A stretch of DNA of 64,000 bases from Cannabis sativa (lineage: Eukaryota; Streptophyta; Magnoliopsida; Rosales; Cannabaceae), in assembly GCF_029168945.1 (NCBI RefSeq), contig NC_083605.1:24999280-25063279 (forward strand), written 5' to 3'. Positions within the stretch are counted from its first letter, which is position 1. Each line of letters starts with the position of its first letter. Below are positions 22,941 to 36,226 of this stretch, in pieces. The notes below the pieces were generated by a model. The model was not told the origin of the DNA. It made no database searches and saw only the letters and a list, made by a program, of their open reading frames with translations. The translations under genes and the position numbers were made by a program.

Positions 22941-24957
22941 GTGGTAATGATTTACTTTCATGAAATATGAATTAAAACGATGATATGTGTTGATTTGGAT
23001 GGTTTCATGTTGATCTATGTGTTGTATTAATGATTGATTGATGTTTTGCGAAATTCTGGGAAAAATACTTGAATCTCTGTTTCTGGAATTATTTTTATTG
23101 GATAGTATGGAAAAAATTAAGCAATTCACTTTTTTACAGAACTCAATTTCGATTTTATTTGAATTAGTTATGATTTTTTGAAGTTTTGAAAAAACCGGGG
23201 GTGGTGACACACCCTTGTGCGCGTGGCTGGCTGCTGGCAGCAACCTTTGTGCACCTAAGCAGCCCCTTGCGCCCAAGGATGTGCTTTGCATACCGTCCGT
23301 ACAACTCAAAATTTTTTTGTTTTTCTTCGATTTTTCATGCTATTTCATGGAATTAACTTCCGATTTTTGTGTAGTTTTGTATTTTGATGATTAATTTTCA
23401 TATTTCAAATCTAATTATCAGAAATAAATTAATTTGATTTTTTAAAATTAATTTTAGATATTAGTGTAATTTGATTTTGAAAATAGGTAAAAAAAAAATC
23501 AATTTTTGCTTACCTCTTTTCTTATTTTTTTTTTTTAAAATTTGATTATTTTATCTTAATTTTAAATCTAAGGTTAGATATTAAATTCCTTTTATAAAAA
23601 ATATTCTATTTAAGTAATTTGATCTTATTTAGATTTAAAATAAGATTACTATAATCATGGTATTTTAAAAGGAAATAAGATATTTTTGCTAACTTTTAAA
23701 TTTTGTTATTTTTACTTAAATTAAATTATAAAATCAAAAAAGGGTATGTATTTATCATTTTATTTTATTGAATATTTAATTTATAAAATAACATGAAAAT
23801 TTAAAAGGTGGTTAGCAATTTTTTTGAAATGATATTTAGGTTAGTAGAAACCTAATTTTTTTAAAAATTGTAGGTTTAATTTTAAATATTATTTTATTTT
23901 ACTTAAAACTGAAAATATTTTTTTTTATTTATTTATTATTTTCGAAATTAATATTTTCAATTAAATAAATCCTACATCCAACTATCCAATCTAACTTATT
24001 GCAGGAGTATGTGTTTTATATTGTTTGCAAGTTTTTCTAAAACCTATTATTGCTTGATCTAAATTGCCATGGTTAACTTGTTGACAGATCCAATGATCTG
24101 ATTTTAACCCATGGTTCAATTGTCAATAGGTCAAGTAAATAATTTGTAACGGGTAAATTTTACATTCTTCTTTCATCTGTGTATGACCTAGTAACATGAT
24201 AGGATCCATCCAAATCTGTATGCCTGTGTGAGCCTATATGTTTATTTTATTATAGATGCATATAGGTTGTTGCTAAATAAAATGTCACACCATGATAGAT
24301 TTTATTTAGGCCCATTTAGTTTTTGGGCATATTCAATTAATAACAGTTGTTCATTTTAAGGTTAAATTCCTCTCTTTTGGGCCTTGTGTGAGAGTTGGGG
24401 GCCAATAGAAGTGGGTACGACATACTGAACCCAACTCCCCCTCACATGAACTACCCCAACTGTGAAGGCTCATTTGCCTGATTTGGATAACTGTACTAGG
24501 TTAATTAAATTAGTTTAACCTAATAAAATTGATTAGCAACATAATTAATTTCAAGTTTTTTTTAAAAAAATTAATTTAAGAAAAACACACTTAGTTTAAT
24601 GAATTAATTTCTAGATAAACTATTATATTTTTCTTGTATTTAATTAAATAAAGAATTTTAACTAACTAGATTCTTTCTGAAACTTACTTTAATTATTTCA
24701 TTAAATATTCCTATTTAAGTTATAAATTAGTTATTTCTAACTAAATTTCCTTATTTACTTAAATTTGAATATCTTTTGAATTTAATATTAAGTTGAGGAA
24801 TTCTAGGAATTGGTTATTGAAAATCTTAAGATATTTTTTAAGTTGAGTTTAAACTTAAAATGGAATATTCTTAAATGAAGTAGTTACCACTTAATTTTGA
24901 TATTTAATTAAATTTCATTTGGAAACTTTTTAAGTTGGTTATTATATATTCTTTCTA
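22941..24957 (+). other. Leader of element C, first part
   Basis: Untranslated and very A/T-rich, apart from a GC-rich patch at about 23192-23312 and a conserved block at 24360-24480. It is homologous to 1-1236 (reversed) and to 62340-63903 (reversed). No ORF is supportable. Confidence 0.7.
24360..24480 (+). promoter_or_regulatory. Conserved GC-rich leader block with self-complementary arms
   Basis: About 115 bp that stays nearly unchanged between element C and element B (63570-63685) while the A/T-rich flanks diverge. AGTTGGGG (24393-24400) can pair with CCCCAACT (24454-24461); both arms are kept in B. The position in the leader suggests an RNA packaging or dimer signal, but this is inference. 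Confidence 0.45.
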
Positions 24958-26415
24958 GGGCATTTTACATAAATGTATACATTATTTTAATTAATTACAA
25001 AAAATGTGCAATAAAAAATAATTTTAAAGATGTATACATTTGAAAACATTTTTACATAAAATCATAAAAACTCTTAATTTAATTATATTAGATGTATTAA
25101 TGAGTCAAACTTACCATAATTAGATTTGTGTAACTATTTTTATGGCTAATTTTTTTTATTTATAGTATCAAATATTGGTAGATTTTTAAAATCAATACAA
25201 ATCACATCCATGATTCACATAATAATTGTATGGTATATTTTTCAAAATCAATACATATATAATCATGATTTTTTTATTAAAATATGTCCAATATGCCCTA
25301 TATATTATCAGAATTGAAATGCTATTATGTTGTTTAGATAAAAATATTTAATATGTTTATTTTTGTAAAAGATTATTCTAAATATTTAATTAATTTTATG
25401 AAATTGTTTATTTTTTTTAATAAACATGTGATTCATTAAATAATAAAGATATATATTGGTAAAAAAAATATAGATTAATTATAAATATAAAATATATTTA
25501 TAACTAGTAAAAATATACATTTTTTTTCTACTTAATTTTAAATAAACATAGATATAAATTATTAATACATTATTGTTTATTAAATATTTTGTTAAAATAA
25601 ACATATATTTATAATAAATTATAGTAAAATGGATAATAAACATTTATACTATACAAAAAAATAGTATATTTATTATATTAAACTGTTTATTATTTATTTA
25701 ATTTTATTTTTTGAACATGTTTATTTATTTTTCATAAAACAACTTATATATATATAATAAATCGTGTATTTTATAATAAATACACTATAAATAAACATAA
25801 ATATATAATAAATCACACTAAAATAAACCTAAACATTTATATTACAATTTTTTTTTTTAAAAAAAAGCATGTTTCTTGTGTAAAAATATTTTTTTTTTCA
25901 AATAAACATGTATATTATTATTAAAAAAATTTAAAACATTACTGTAATAAACATAGTACATTATTATATTTATAATTATAAATTATAATAATTTAAACAT
26001 TAACAATGATATTCTTATAAATAAAATATTTTATAAGTATAATAAATTTATATAATTTTATTCTTTTAATTAAATTACTATAATTAGTTTTCTTCTTAAA
26101 TTTTATTTTTTTTCATCATGTACTTATACCATACATATATTAGTAACTATTATAAGTATCAAAATCAATAATCATAAATAATAAAATTTAAAATTGCATG
26201 TTATAATGACTACACATTAATGCTCCTTAATCCATAATTCACGTTTAAAGAATATTATGTATATATATATTTATAGTAAGTTTAGTAAATATTATATCTA
26301 ATGATCTAAATATTAGTAAATATGTTATTAAAATGTATGAGTTTTTATAATTAAGTTTTTTTTGCACATTTTTTGTTATACATTAATTTTTGTTGTACAT
26401 TAATGAAAAAATTCC
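24958..26415. mobile_element. Probable Mutator-like non-autonomous element (AT-rich, 1458 bp)
   Basis: Flanked by near-identical 9-bp direct repeats (TTCTTTCTA 24949-24957, TCCTTTCTA 26416-26424). The ends form imperfect inverted repeats (GGGCATTTTACATAAATGTA at left; GGAATTTTTTCATTAATGTA at right on minus) that extend to a shared ACAAAAAATGTGCAA. The homologous leader in element B (near 62985-63035, reversed) lacks this segment, giving an empty site. There is no coding capacity; the inside is almost pure A/T. A 9-bp duplication is the Mutator pattern. Confidence 0.6.
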
Positions 26416-26424
26416 TCCTTTCTA

Positions 26425-27600
26425 TAACAACTTAAATTAGATATTTTCCAAATCTTGAAAAGATACTTAGTTAAATTGAGATATTTTTTAGATAGTTATT
26501 TCTATACTAGTTATTATTTCTAATATTATAATAGGAAAATATCATTGATTGTGAAATTAATTGTTTAATAATTAATTTTGGTACAATCTAAGTTTAGTAT
26601 ATTTTCCTAGTATTAAACTAGAATTAATAATTAAGTTTCCTCTATACTTAATTATTTATTTCTTGAATTTAATATATTTAATTAAATTGAAAATTTCAAT
26701 ATCTAAGTTGATTTTCATCATGATACTTAAATATTGTTATTTTCATGACATTTTTAATTAAATAGAAAATTATTTTAAGTTGGAAATTTTTCTTTAAAAT
26801 TTCAGAATAACTTAAATTTGAATAATTTTTCAAAATATATTTTATTTTATTTTATTAATCTTTTTCCCACAATTTCGAAATTGCATTTCTTTAATGTAGA
26901 AATTTCTAATTTTATTTGAAAAATAAATTAAAGTTGAAAATTATTTTAATTTTGGACCAACTTAAATCAATGATTTTTTCATTTAATGATTAATTAAAAT
27001 AAATTAACTAAAATATATTATAATTAGAAAATAAATTAATTAGTCAATGAAAGTTTAGATAGTTATTATCTGTTTTGCTTGAAGTATTTTTCTAGTGTAT
27101 TTAATTAAACAGAAAATTAATATTTAAGTTGATATTCATCATGATACTTAAATATTTGAAATTTTTCTTAAATATTTAATTAAATAGGAAAATTATATTT
27201 TGTTGTAAATTAATTTTGGGCCAACATAAAATTAAGATAATTTTTCCAGGATTTATTTTTATTTTATTTTAAAGTATTTTCGAAAGTAGTATTCTTATAC
27301 ACTTCATTTTTCGAAATGCAATATATATTTTTATAGAAAATTAAATTTGAGTTGTAAATTAATTTAAATTAATTTTGAAACAACTTAAATTGCATATTTT
27401 TCTAAATATTTATGGAAATTATACTAAGATGGAAATAATTCACGTTATTTTCATATCCATCTAAGTATAATTTATAAATATTACATTAAAATTTATATTT
27501 AGAATTTTTCACTCTAAATTGGAATTTTAATTAAATAAATATATTTTTAAAATAAATAGATTAAAATAAGTTTCAGAAGAAAATACAACTTTCATTAAAT
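26425..27600 (+). other. Leader of element C, AT-rich continuation
   Basis: Non-coding A/T-rich sequence with many AAGTTG/TTAATT-type runs. It matches element B's leader (62780-63000, reversed) in its last part. I see no ORF or sharp repeat. Confidence 0.55.
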
Positions 27601-27624
27601 AATGAGCTTTATTATTAGGATATT

Positions 27625-28400
27625 CGATCTTCATTGTTGGTTTCACATAGCTATTGTTTTAGTGAGTAATCATCCCTAATGGAGGAACATTCATTAGCCA
27701 GTTAGCACCATTTAATCTCGAAAGATAAGTAATCTTGTAAGTTTTTTATATAGTATTGATCACCCTAATGGTGGCGACTGTATAAGACTTGCAAGAATAT
27801 GAAACAATGGTGGAAGCTCATAAGATAGAATAGCCTCGACTCTCGCCTGAACGGGACAACGCGGATTCCAATCTTGATCGAATAAAAGGTTGCTAGAATG
27901 TTTATCATTTTAGATGAGCTGACAACTCTATTCAATGGATGGTATCACTGACTCTCGCCTAAATGGGACACTGATATCAGTTTGTTGAAGACCTTGGAAA
28001 TTATTTATGACTGTATGTTTTAGTATTTTCACTTATCATTCCTACTTGCTATGTGATTAATAATTTCTGAATTGTGTATGAATTTATATTGAACCATGTT
28101 ATTTTCAGTTATTAAATTGTAGTTTAATTTCGAATCTTCATCGTTGGTCTAACTTGGTTTGTTTTTCTAATGAGATAAATCCCTAATGGATTTTCACCAT
28201 TAGACTAACATAATAGTGTTAGATCTCGAAAGATAAGTATTGTAAATGCAACATCTAGCTGTTCATCAATTGATGACACCTTAGAGTAGTATTTACAATA
28301 TGAAACAAGAAGATTGTATAAATAAGATTATTTTGACTCTCGCTAATCGGAGCATCGTTGAATTCTTATTTAAAATGAAATTATCCTAATTCCTCTTAGC
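27625..28400 (+). repeat. Imperfect leader repeats with GACTCTCGCCT motif
   Basis: Two diverged units (about 27625-28010 and 28130-28390) share the order: CTTCAT(T/C)GTTGGT, CCCTAATGGA, TCTCGAAAGATAAGTA, ATATGAAACAA, then a GACTCTCGC motif followed by a GGGACA- or GGAGCA-like tail (27838, 27953, 28331). Element B carries the same motifs reversed (near 62400, 62510 and 62600). Confidence 0.6.
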
Positions 28401-28779
28401 TTATTCATTTTGAATTAGCTCTATAACATATCATTGGATGAATGGTCTATAAATCATTTCATGTCATTCTATATTTTCTCTTAAGAAATTAAATGACACA
28501 TATGATTATGTTCCCGAAATTCTATCTCAAAATGATATAAATCCTAAATCTTTGAAATCTCCTACTTGTATGGGCAAATCAACTTAGAGTTAAATTAGTA
28601 GTGGTGGTCCAAGAAAGAATTACTCATTATACAGTTACACTTTTACAAGTGTTTAATAACCATTTTCTCTCAATGGATTCAAACTGTATGAGTTTAATAT
28701 TCTGTGACCAGAATCCACTTGCACTATTCTAAGAACTCTTTGATGTAACTAATCCTAAGTCATCAAAAGAGTACAACCA
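28401..28779 (+). other. Element C internal sequence without recognisable coding
   Basis: Follows the leader repeats. Gag and protease would be expected here, but no frame shows them. Either they are deleted or too decayed to read. Confidence 0.4.
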
Positions 28780-29252
28780 TGTTTTATAAGTCTATGGCAT
28801 TTGTATCTTGTTCATAGTGGTTTTGACAAGATCATTCTCTGCAAAGAGTTAATATACCTATATCCACTGAAAGCAATTCATCTCATTCGCGGATGGATGT
28901 ACATTCAGGGGTGAACATGAGTTTTCGTTGTATTCTTAAAACGATCACTCTAGATTTTACCTTATGCAAAAGAAATTTGAAATGTTTGAAAAATTTCATG
29001 AATTTCTAGCAATGGTGAAACCATCAAGGTAAGTGCTTAAAGATCTTGCGAACTGATAGGGGTGGAGAAATAGTTAGTTGATATGCAGTTCAAAGATCAT
29101 TAATTTGATTTTTGAATTATATCCAAACTTACCTCCCCAGAAATTCGATTTGCATATTGATAATTAGTTACTAGTCGTTGCCTAAATCGTTCTATGGTAA
29201 TATAATTTTAGAATGATGCAATGGTTGTATACTTAATGTAAATCATTACTAG
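28780..29252 (+). pseudogene. Copia GAG-pre-integrase/integrase remnant of element C
   Basis: Across frames one can read LWHLYLVHSGFDKI-like (GAG-pre-integrase) near 28795, a FDFTLCKRNLKCLKNF-like stretch near 28950 and KILRTDRGGEIVS-like near 29040, the third-acid region of integrase. Shifts and stops occur throughout. It is cut at 29253 by the Tekay pair and resumes at 45316. Confidence 0.6.
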
Positions 29253-31326
29253 TGTAACGCCCTAATGCTAAGGCACGCTACAGTGCTTTCTCAATAATTG
29301 TGCAATCTTTCCTAATCAAAGAAATTTCTCGAAAAACGTGTCAAATTAAAACTTTTGCATTAAACATTAAACTTTGTAATTTAATAAAATATTTACAAGT
29401 GCCGGGATCCCGATTTTTAAAACTTTACAAACTTTACTTTTAAGCATACATCCCAAAATATACAGATTTACAGGTCGCACAGCGACTTTCAAAATACAAC
29501 TCCCAGATGTCCCGAGACCGAACACTCCAGGTCGCGCTGCTTGACATGTACAATCTCACCCGAGCTCAGGTTCACTCCTGTTCAGCCTTCACCTTTCCTT
29601 TACCTACACATGGAAGTAGAAACTGTGAGTCAACAGACTCAGTAAGAAATGCATATAACATATCATATAATTTCCGACCTGTAAATAGGCGCCCATACAC
29701 CTATTTACAGAGCTTAACAGATGAGTATGAACGTTCTAACTGGGACACGACCATGTACCATGTACCACATACACTCATAATACCTTCGTATTAGTGTAGG
29801 TAAGGTATGACCGCACCCTGAGTACTATCTAGTGTTGTACCACAGACACCTTGTACCTTCCCGTACAAGTGCTGGTAACACTATAATGTACTTTCAAACA
29901 TCACACACCTTACCAATGCACTCCGTACCACAACTGTACAAGTGTTGGTAGTGTATGAATCACAACAAGTGAGCATGTATACATATTAACACATACATAC
30001 ATTCAGATAATCACATCATACGTTATACACAGTTCTTACCTGTTTTCCGAATTCAAGCGTGCTGGCCGACCTGAACGGAATTCTCGTGCTAGATGGATGC
30101 CCTAATCACATTTTGAAATCGGGTAAGTCACATGATTATAACCCTAATCCCGGGAAACCCAAAACCAAAACCCTAGGTTCTGTTATACTCTTAATGGGTT
30201 ATTCTAACTCTGGAAATGGGGAAACACCCAACCGAGGCATCGAAATGGCAAAAATTGAGAAAATGAAAGGCCCGGGGAACCCTGCCAAAACCGGCTAGCC
30301 GGTTTTTGTGGCACTGCAAACCGGCTAGCCGGTTTGCACCAGTTTCCCCAAAGCATTTCATTTGTTGCTCAATCCTCCACCAATTGCCATGAAACCTTCC
30401 AGAGCACCTATTCAATGCATAAACAATAAAATCCAGGCAGTATTTCACAGAACAAACCATTGTAATCCAAATTGCCATTAAAGCTCAAAGCTTGAGTTTC
30501 AAAACTCAAGCTTGCTTAGAACTAACATCAAGCATCAAAACCAGCTGCTAGGGACTTAAATTAACTCAAACTAACCCTTGAATTCGAACCCTAAGCATTT
30601 CAAAACCCAACAGCCACTAAACCTAGAAATTCCATAATGAAACTAAACTAAAACTTCAAGAACTTAAGGAGAAAAGAAACTAGGGTTACCTTATCTTGAC
30701 TTCTCTTGAATCCCTTGCTGAAAACTCCAAAATTCAGCAACAATCTCCCTTGGCCTTGCTGGTTTCGAAGAGGGAAAAGAGAAAGGAGAGAGAGTTCTTC
30801 TTATTTTTGGTTTTTCTTTCTTTTTTTACAAAAAAGAGATAATTCCAAATTGGGAAAACTTGATTTTCCTTTGGCTGAATATAAGTGGCCACGTGCCACA
30901 CCTCTAGGCAGCCACCCAACCCCAAACAAAATTACTAAAATACCCTTGAGGTTAAAACCTAAGCATTTCTAAAGCTAGGGGTAAAATGGTCAATTCCATA
31001 ACCCCGCTCAATCCCGATAAAATATTTTCTCTAAAATATTTCCCACTATGAAATAAGGTTCTAAACTTACCCATGTGATCAATCTAGCCATCCATCGCAT
31101 TTTCCGTTGTCGCCAAACAAAAATTACAAAAATAACATATTACACATATAAGCTAGATAATACCCCTAGAGTTTAATAAAATCTCCGAAATTGAGAAATT
31201 ATAACTCTAATATTTATTTCTAAATATTGGGGTCCACATTTAAATTTAATTCACAAATAATAATAAAATAATAAAAATTAGTGCTAATTGCCTTTTCTAA
31301 TCCATATTACTAGAGCGGTCATTACA
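29253..31326 (-). repeat. Tekay LTR a (2074 bp; 3' LTR of copy 1)
   Basis: Plus-strand ends are TGTAACGCCC and TCATTACA; on the minus strand it reads TGTAATGACC…GGGCGTTACA. It contains two perfect palindromes (30287-30306, 30316-30337) and a 12-bp hairpin (30488-30513, arms AAGCTTGAGTTT and AAACTCAAGCTT). On minus, a G-box CACGTG (30890-30895) precedes a TATA-like TTATATT (30884-30878). Nearly identical to LTR b. Confidence 0.95.
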
Positions 31327-31337
31327 ATTATCCCCCC
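31327..31337 (-). other. Polypurine tract of Tekay copy 1
   Basis: The minus strand reads GGGGGGATAAT just before the LTR start TGTAATGACC. Confidence 0.8.
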
Positions 31338-31369
31338 GTTAATAGGATTTCGTCCCCGAAATCTAACCT

Positions 31370-34300
31370 GAATAGCTCTGGATGCTGAGTTCTCATATCT
31401 GACTCTAACTCCTGTGTGGCTTCTTCCACTCCTTATCTTGTTCCTCCAGAGCACCTTAACCAGTGCAATAGTCTTGCTCCGAAGAACTTTTTCTTTTCGA
31501 TCCAAAATCTGAACAGGTTGCTCTTCATAGGATAAGTCTGGTTGAAGTTCAAGGGCTTCATAACTCAAGACATGAGTCGGGTCTGACACGTATTTCCTTA
31601 ACATAGAAATGTGAAATACGTCATGAACAGCTGATAATGCTGGTGGTAAGGCTAGCCGATACGCTACCTGCCCGACCTTCTCAAGTATGCGAAATGGCCC
31701 AATGAACCTAGGGCTTAACTTACCCTTCTTCCCGAAGCGTCTAATACCCTTCATTGGTGAAACCCGCAGGAAAACATGTTCTCCTGCCTGAAATGTAACA
31801 TCTCTACGCTTCGGATCAGCATAACTTTTCCGCCTGCTTTGAGAAGCAAGCATCCGAGCCTTGATCTTATCAATAGCTTCATTAGTTCTCTGTACTAATT
31901 CTGGACCCAGGTACTTCCTTTCTCCTGTCTCGTCCCAATGAATAGGAGAACGACATTTTCTACCATATAACATCTCATAGGGAGCCATCCCTATTGTACT
32001 TTGGTAGCTGTTGTTGTAGGAGAATTCAATTAAAGGCAAGTACTTACTCCATGAACCCTCAAAGTCCATGACACAGGCTCGCAATAGGTCTTCTAAAATC
32101 TGGATAGTTCTTTACGACCGACCATCGTCTGAGGGTGAAAGGCTGTACTAAACTTTAACTTGGTACCCATAGCCTTCTGAAGACTCACCCAAAACTTCGA
32201 TGTGAACTTTGGATCCCTGTCTGATACAATAGATTTAGGGGCTCCATGGAGACGAACTATCTCCTTCACATACAGTTCAGCATATTGATCCACTGAATAT
32301 GTAACTTTCACTGGTAAGAAGTGAGCTGACTTTGTGAATCTGTCCACGATGACCCAAACAGAATCATACATTCCTGTAGTTCTAGGCAAACCAGTTACAA
32401 AGTCCATTGCAATGTCCTCCCACTTCCATTCAGGAAGGACTAAAGGTTGCAATAACCCTGCCGGCCTCTGATGTTCAGCCTTAATCTGCTGGCAGGTTAA
32501 ACACTTGGACACATAGTCCACCACATCTCTTTTCATCCCATACCACCAGAAGTAGGGTTTCAAATCCTGATACATCTTGGTGGTTCCTGGATGCAACGAA
32601 TAAGGTGTGGTGTGAGCTTCATCAAGTATTTCTTTCTTAAGCTCATCCATATTAGGAACACAAACTCGAGCTTTATATAGCAACATTCCACTGTTCGAGA
32701 CTGTAAAATCTCTAGGCCGACCAGCTACCACTTCATCTCGAACTTTAACTAGCTCGGGATCTTCCAGTTGTGCCTTTCTGATTCTCTCCAACAGATCAGA
32801 TTGGAGTGTTAAATTATGTAGTTTCCCGACCACGAACTCAATTCCTGCACTAACCATTTCCGAGGCTAGTTGAGGAGCTATCATAACCGTAGTACACACT
32901 TGACCGGGACCTTTTCTGCTTAGAGCATCGGCCACGACATTGGCTTTCCCGGGGTGATACAATATTTCACAATCGTAGTCCTTAACTAACTCCAACCACC
33001 TTCTCTGCCTCATATTCAGATCTTTTTGGGTGAAAAAGTATTTAAGACTTTTATGATCAGTATAAATTTCACACTTTTCACCGTAAAGATAATGACGCCA
33101 TATCTTTAAAGCAAAAACCACAGCAGCGAGCTCTAAATCATGAGTTGGGTAACGCTGCTCATAATCCTTCAGTTGACGAGAGGCATAGGCTATGACTCTG
33201 TCAGCTTGCATCAGAACACATCCCAGACCCTGTCTGGATGCATCACAATACACAACAAATTTCTCTTGATCTGATGGCAAAGCTAACACCGGAGCTGTTA
33301 TCAAACGCTGCTTCAACTCCTGAAAGCTTGATTCACACTTATCTGACCACACAAATCTCTGATTTTTCTTAGTCAATTCGGTTAGGGGCATAGAAAGTTT
33401 AGAAAATCCTTCGACGAAACGTCGATAATACCCTGCTAACCCGAGAAAACTTCGAATTTCCGTCACGCGTACTTAGGCCTCGGCCAATTCTTCACCGATT
33501 CCACCTTGTTTGGATCGACCATAATTCCATTCTTCCCCACAATATGACCCAAAAAGGATACCTCGGACAACCAAAATTCACACTTTTTGAACTTGGCATA
33601 CAACTTGTGATCCCTAAGTCGCTGTAACACCATTCAAAGATGATGCTCGTGCTCCTCTTCTGACCGAGAGTATACAAGAATGTCATCGATAAACACTATA
33701 ACGCAGTTATCGAGGAAATCCTTGAATACTCTATTCATAAAATCCATAAAGGCCGTAGGAGCATTAGTCAATCCGAATGACATTACCGTAAACTCATAGT
33801 GCCCATATCCGGTTCTAAAAGCAGCCTTTGGTATGTCCTCCTCCCGAATTCCGAGTTGGTGATAACCCGACCGTAAATCAATCTTTGAAAACACAAGCCT
33901 TTCCCCGAAGCCGATCGAACAAATCGTCGATTCGGGCAACGGTACTTATTCTTAATCGTCGGCCTTGTTAAGTTCCCGATAATCAATACACATTCCGAGG
34001 GAACCATCTTTCTTTTTCACAAAGAGAACCGAGCTCCCTATGGCGATACACCGGGTCGAATAAACCCAATGTCCAAGATCCCTGAAGCTGTAACTTAAGC
34101 TCCTTGAGTTCTGCCGGAGCCATCCTATATGGAGCTTTAGAAACAGGTTCGACTCCAGGTGCCAAATCAATAACAAAATCAATCTCTCGTTGTGGCGGCA
34201 ATCCCGGCAACTCCTCGGGAAACACATCAAGAAAATCTTTCACTACCCGAACTACCTCAGGCCCAAATGTTTCGGGTCCGCTGAGTCAAATACTACCGCT

Positions 34301-35962
34301 AGAAATCCTACACAACCATTGCATAGTAAATCCCTAGCTCTCAACACGAAATAACCGGATCCGAGACCCCCGAACCGATCCAACATAAACAAATGGATCT
34401 TCACCTTCCGCCGAAAAGTCACCATTTTACGCCTACAATCTATACTGGCCGAATACTTGGATAAGAAATCCATTCCCAGTATAATATCAAACTCAGTTAG
34501 TTTCAATTCTATGAGATCAGTACTCAATTCCCTACCTTCGATCCTAATCGGCATAGACCTAATGCGCCTATTAGAGATAACCAATTCCCCGCTAGGCATT
34601 AGGGTTCCGAACCCTCTTTCTAAATTTTCACAAGGCCTACCCAAAAGATCAATCACTCTTGTAGCCACATATGAACGTGTAGCTCCCGAGTCAAATAATA
34701 CCGTAAATAACAAGTTGTTGACAGAAGCCGACCTGTCACAACGAAGGACCGGCTGCAGCGTCGGCTTGGGTAATGGCAAACACACGAGCAGGAACCGGTT
34801 TCACCTCAGCTTTCGGCTCCTCTTTCTTTGCCTGGGGGCAATCTTTCTTGAAATGCCCCACCTTGCCACACAGGAAGCATGTTTTCCGGTCACATTCTCC
34901 CGGATGATGTTTCTTGCACCTTGGACACTCAGGATAAGAGTAACCCTGGCGTCCCCCTCTGCCTTGGTTCCCACGGAACCGCTTGCTCTGCCCCGAGCCA
35001 CCAGAAGCTGGAACAACTTTTCTTTTCTGCTCAGTGGTGGAGTCACCACCATCCCTACCATAAACAGGAGTAGGAATAGTGGGGGTTCCACCAACACTCG
35101 GAGTCACCCGGGGCTCCTGAAGGAATTTCACCGCACCCTCGGCTCTCAAAGCCTTTTCAACCATCTCCGCATAAGTGGTTGCCTCAGTAGTAGTAATAAC
35201 CAGATCATGTCTAATTTTTTGCACTCAAACCCGCCAAGTATTTCTCCTTCTTACTAAAGTCAGTTGGCACAATTCCCGCTGCCAACTTGGCCAACCGGTC
35301 AAACTTTGTCGTATATTCAGTAACCGACATTCCCTCAGTTTGAACCAACTCGGTGAACTCTTTCCGCTTTGCACTGCGGACTGCTTCATTGTAATACTTG
35401 GAGTTAAACAACTCCTTGAATTCTTCCTGTGTCATCGCCGTGACGTCTCGAGTGAGGGTTATTAACTCCCACCACACGAGAGCGTCTTCCTGAAACTGGA
35501 AAGTGGCACAGGTTACTCGGTCATTTCCAACCACTCCCATAAAATTGAGGATGCGTTCTATTACCGAAAGCCACTGCTCGGCCTTCATCACATCAGGGCC
35601 TCCCAGAAACACTGGAGGTGCCTGCTTTCGAAATCTTTCGTACAGCGGTTCCATACGGTTGCCAACAGCAGGTTGTTCTGCTGGCACCGCGGGAACTGCA
35701 ACAGCCTGAACCACTTGAGGAGGCACGGCAGGAGGTCCCTGCTGCCTCAACCTTTGGATCTCTTCATCTTGCTGGCGGATTCTATCTTGCATCTCCGCAA
35801 ATCTTTGCTCCCAATCAGGAGGAGCTTGAGGTGGATTTACAGTGGCGACCACCCGAGCTCGCCACGGCCACGGCCGCGACCACGAGGATTTTGAGGATTC
35901 CTCTGACCGCCTCCGGTCTCAACCATGCCACCCTGACTTCTTGTATTTCGCGGGGCGTCCAT
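31370..35962 (-). pseudogene. gag-pol: Tekay gag-pol polyprotein, copy 1 (several frame breaks)
   Basis: Gag begins at the ATG at 35962 (upstream of a shift near 35850). Capsid is at about 35852-35211. The zinc-knuckle region (CPRCKKHHPGEC and CFLCGKVGHFKKDC) and protease (LFDSGATRSYV) lie at 35224-34252. RT follows with FIDDILVYS near 33700; RNase H ([19 protein letters not shown]) and the integrase HHCC zinc domain with core ([27 protein letters not shown]) at 33466-32093. The C-terminal chromodomain-like tail (LSYEALELQPDLSYEEQPVQILDRK) runs to about 31370. About nine breaks; many sit at CAG/CTG sites where copy 2 is intact. For example, integrase breaks near 32108-32135, just after the HPQT motif. 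Confidence 0.85.
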
Positions 35963-36226
35963 TTAATAGGACTTAGCCTGCGAATCCATAAGCCAGGCAG
36001 GTTAGACAGCGATCAAATTAACACCGCTCTTAATGACTTAAAGGCAACGCACTTTCTTTTCTTTTAAGAAAATATATTTAATTTAAATCTAATATGTTAC
36101 CTAACATGCTTTCACATTCACATTTATTTAAGATACTAAACAAGTACAGGCTTACTGAACCGTGAACCGAGCTTTCTCTGATGAAGATTGTACATGTCAT
36201 AGCAAGCTTCGGTAGACAAACCTGGC

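Noticed and set aside
29507..31000. Repeated ORFs in the Tekay LTRs (for example 95, 79 and 88 codons, recurring at +6991 bp)
   Set aside because: They recur only because the LTRs are copies; broken in LTR c; no motif or coding bias.
34457..35257. 266-codon plus-strand ORF opposite Tekay gag
   Set aside because: Antisense shadow of a conserved gag-protease region; the real coding evidence is on the minus strand.
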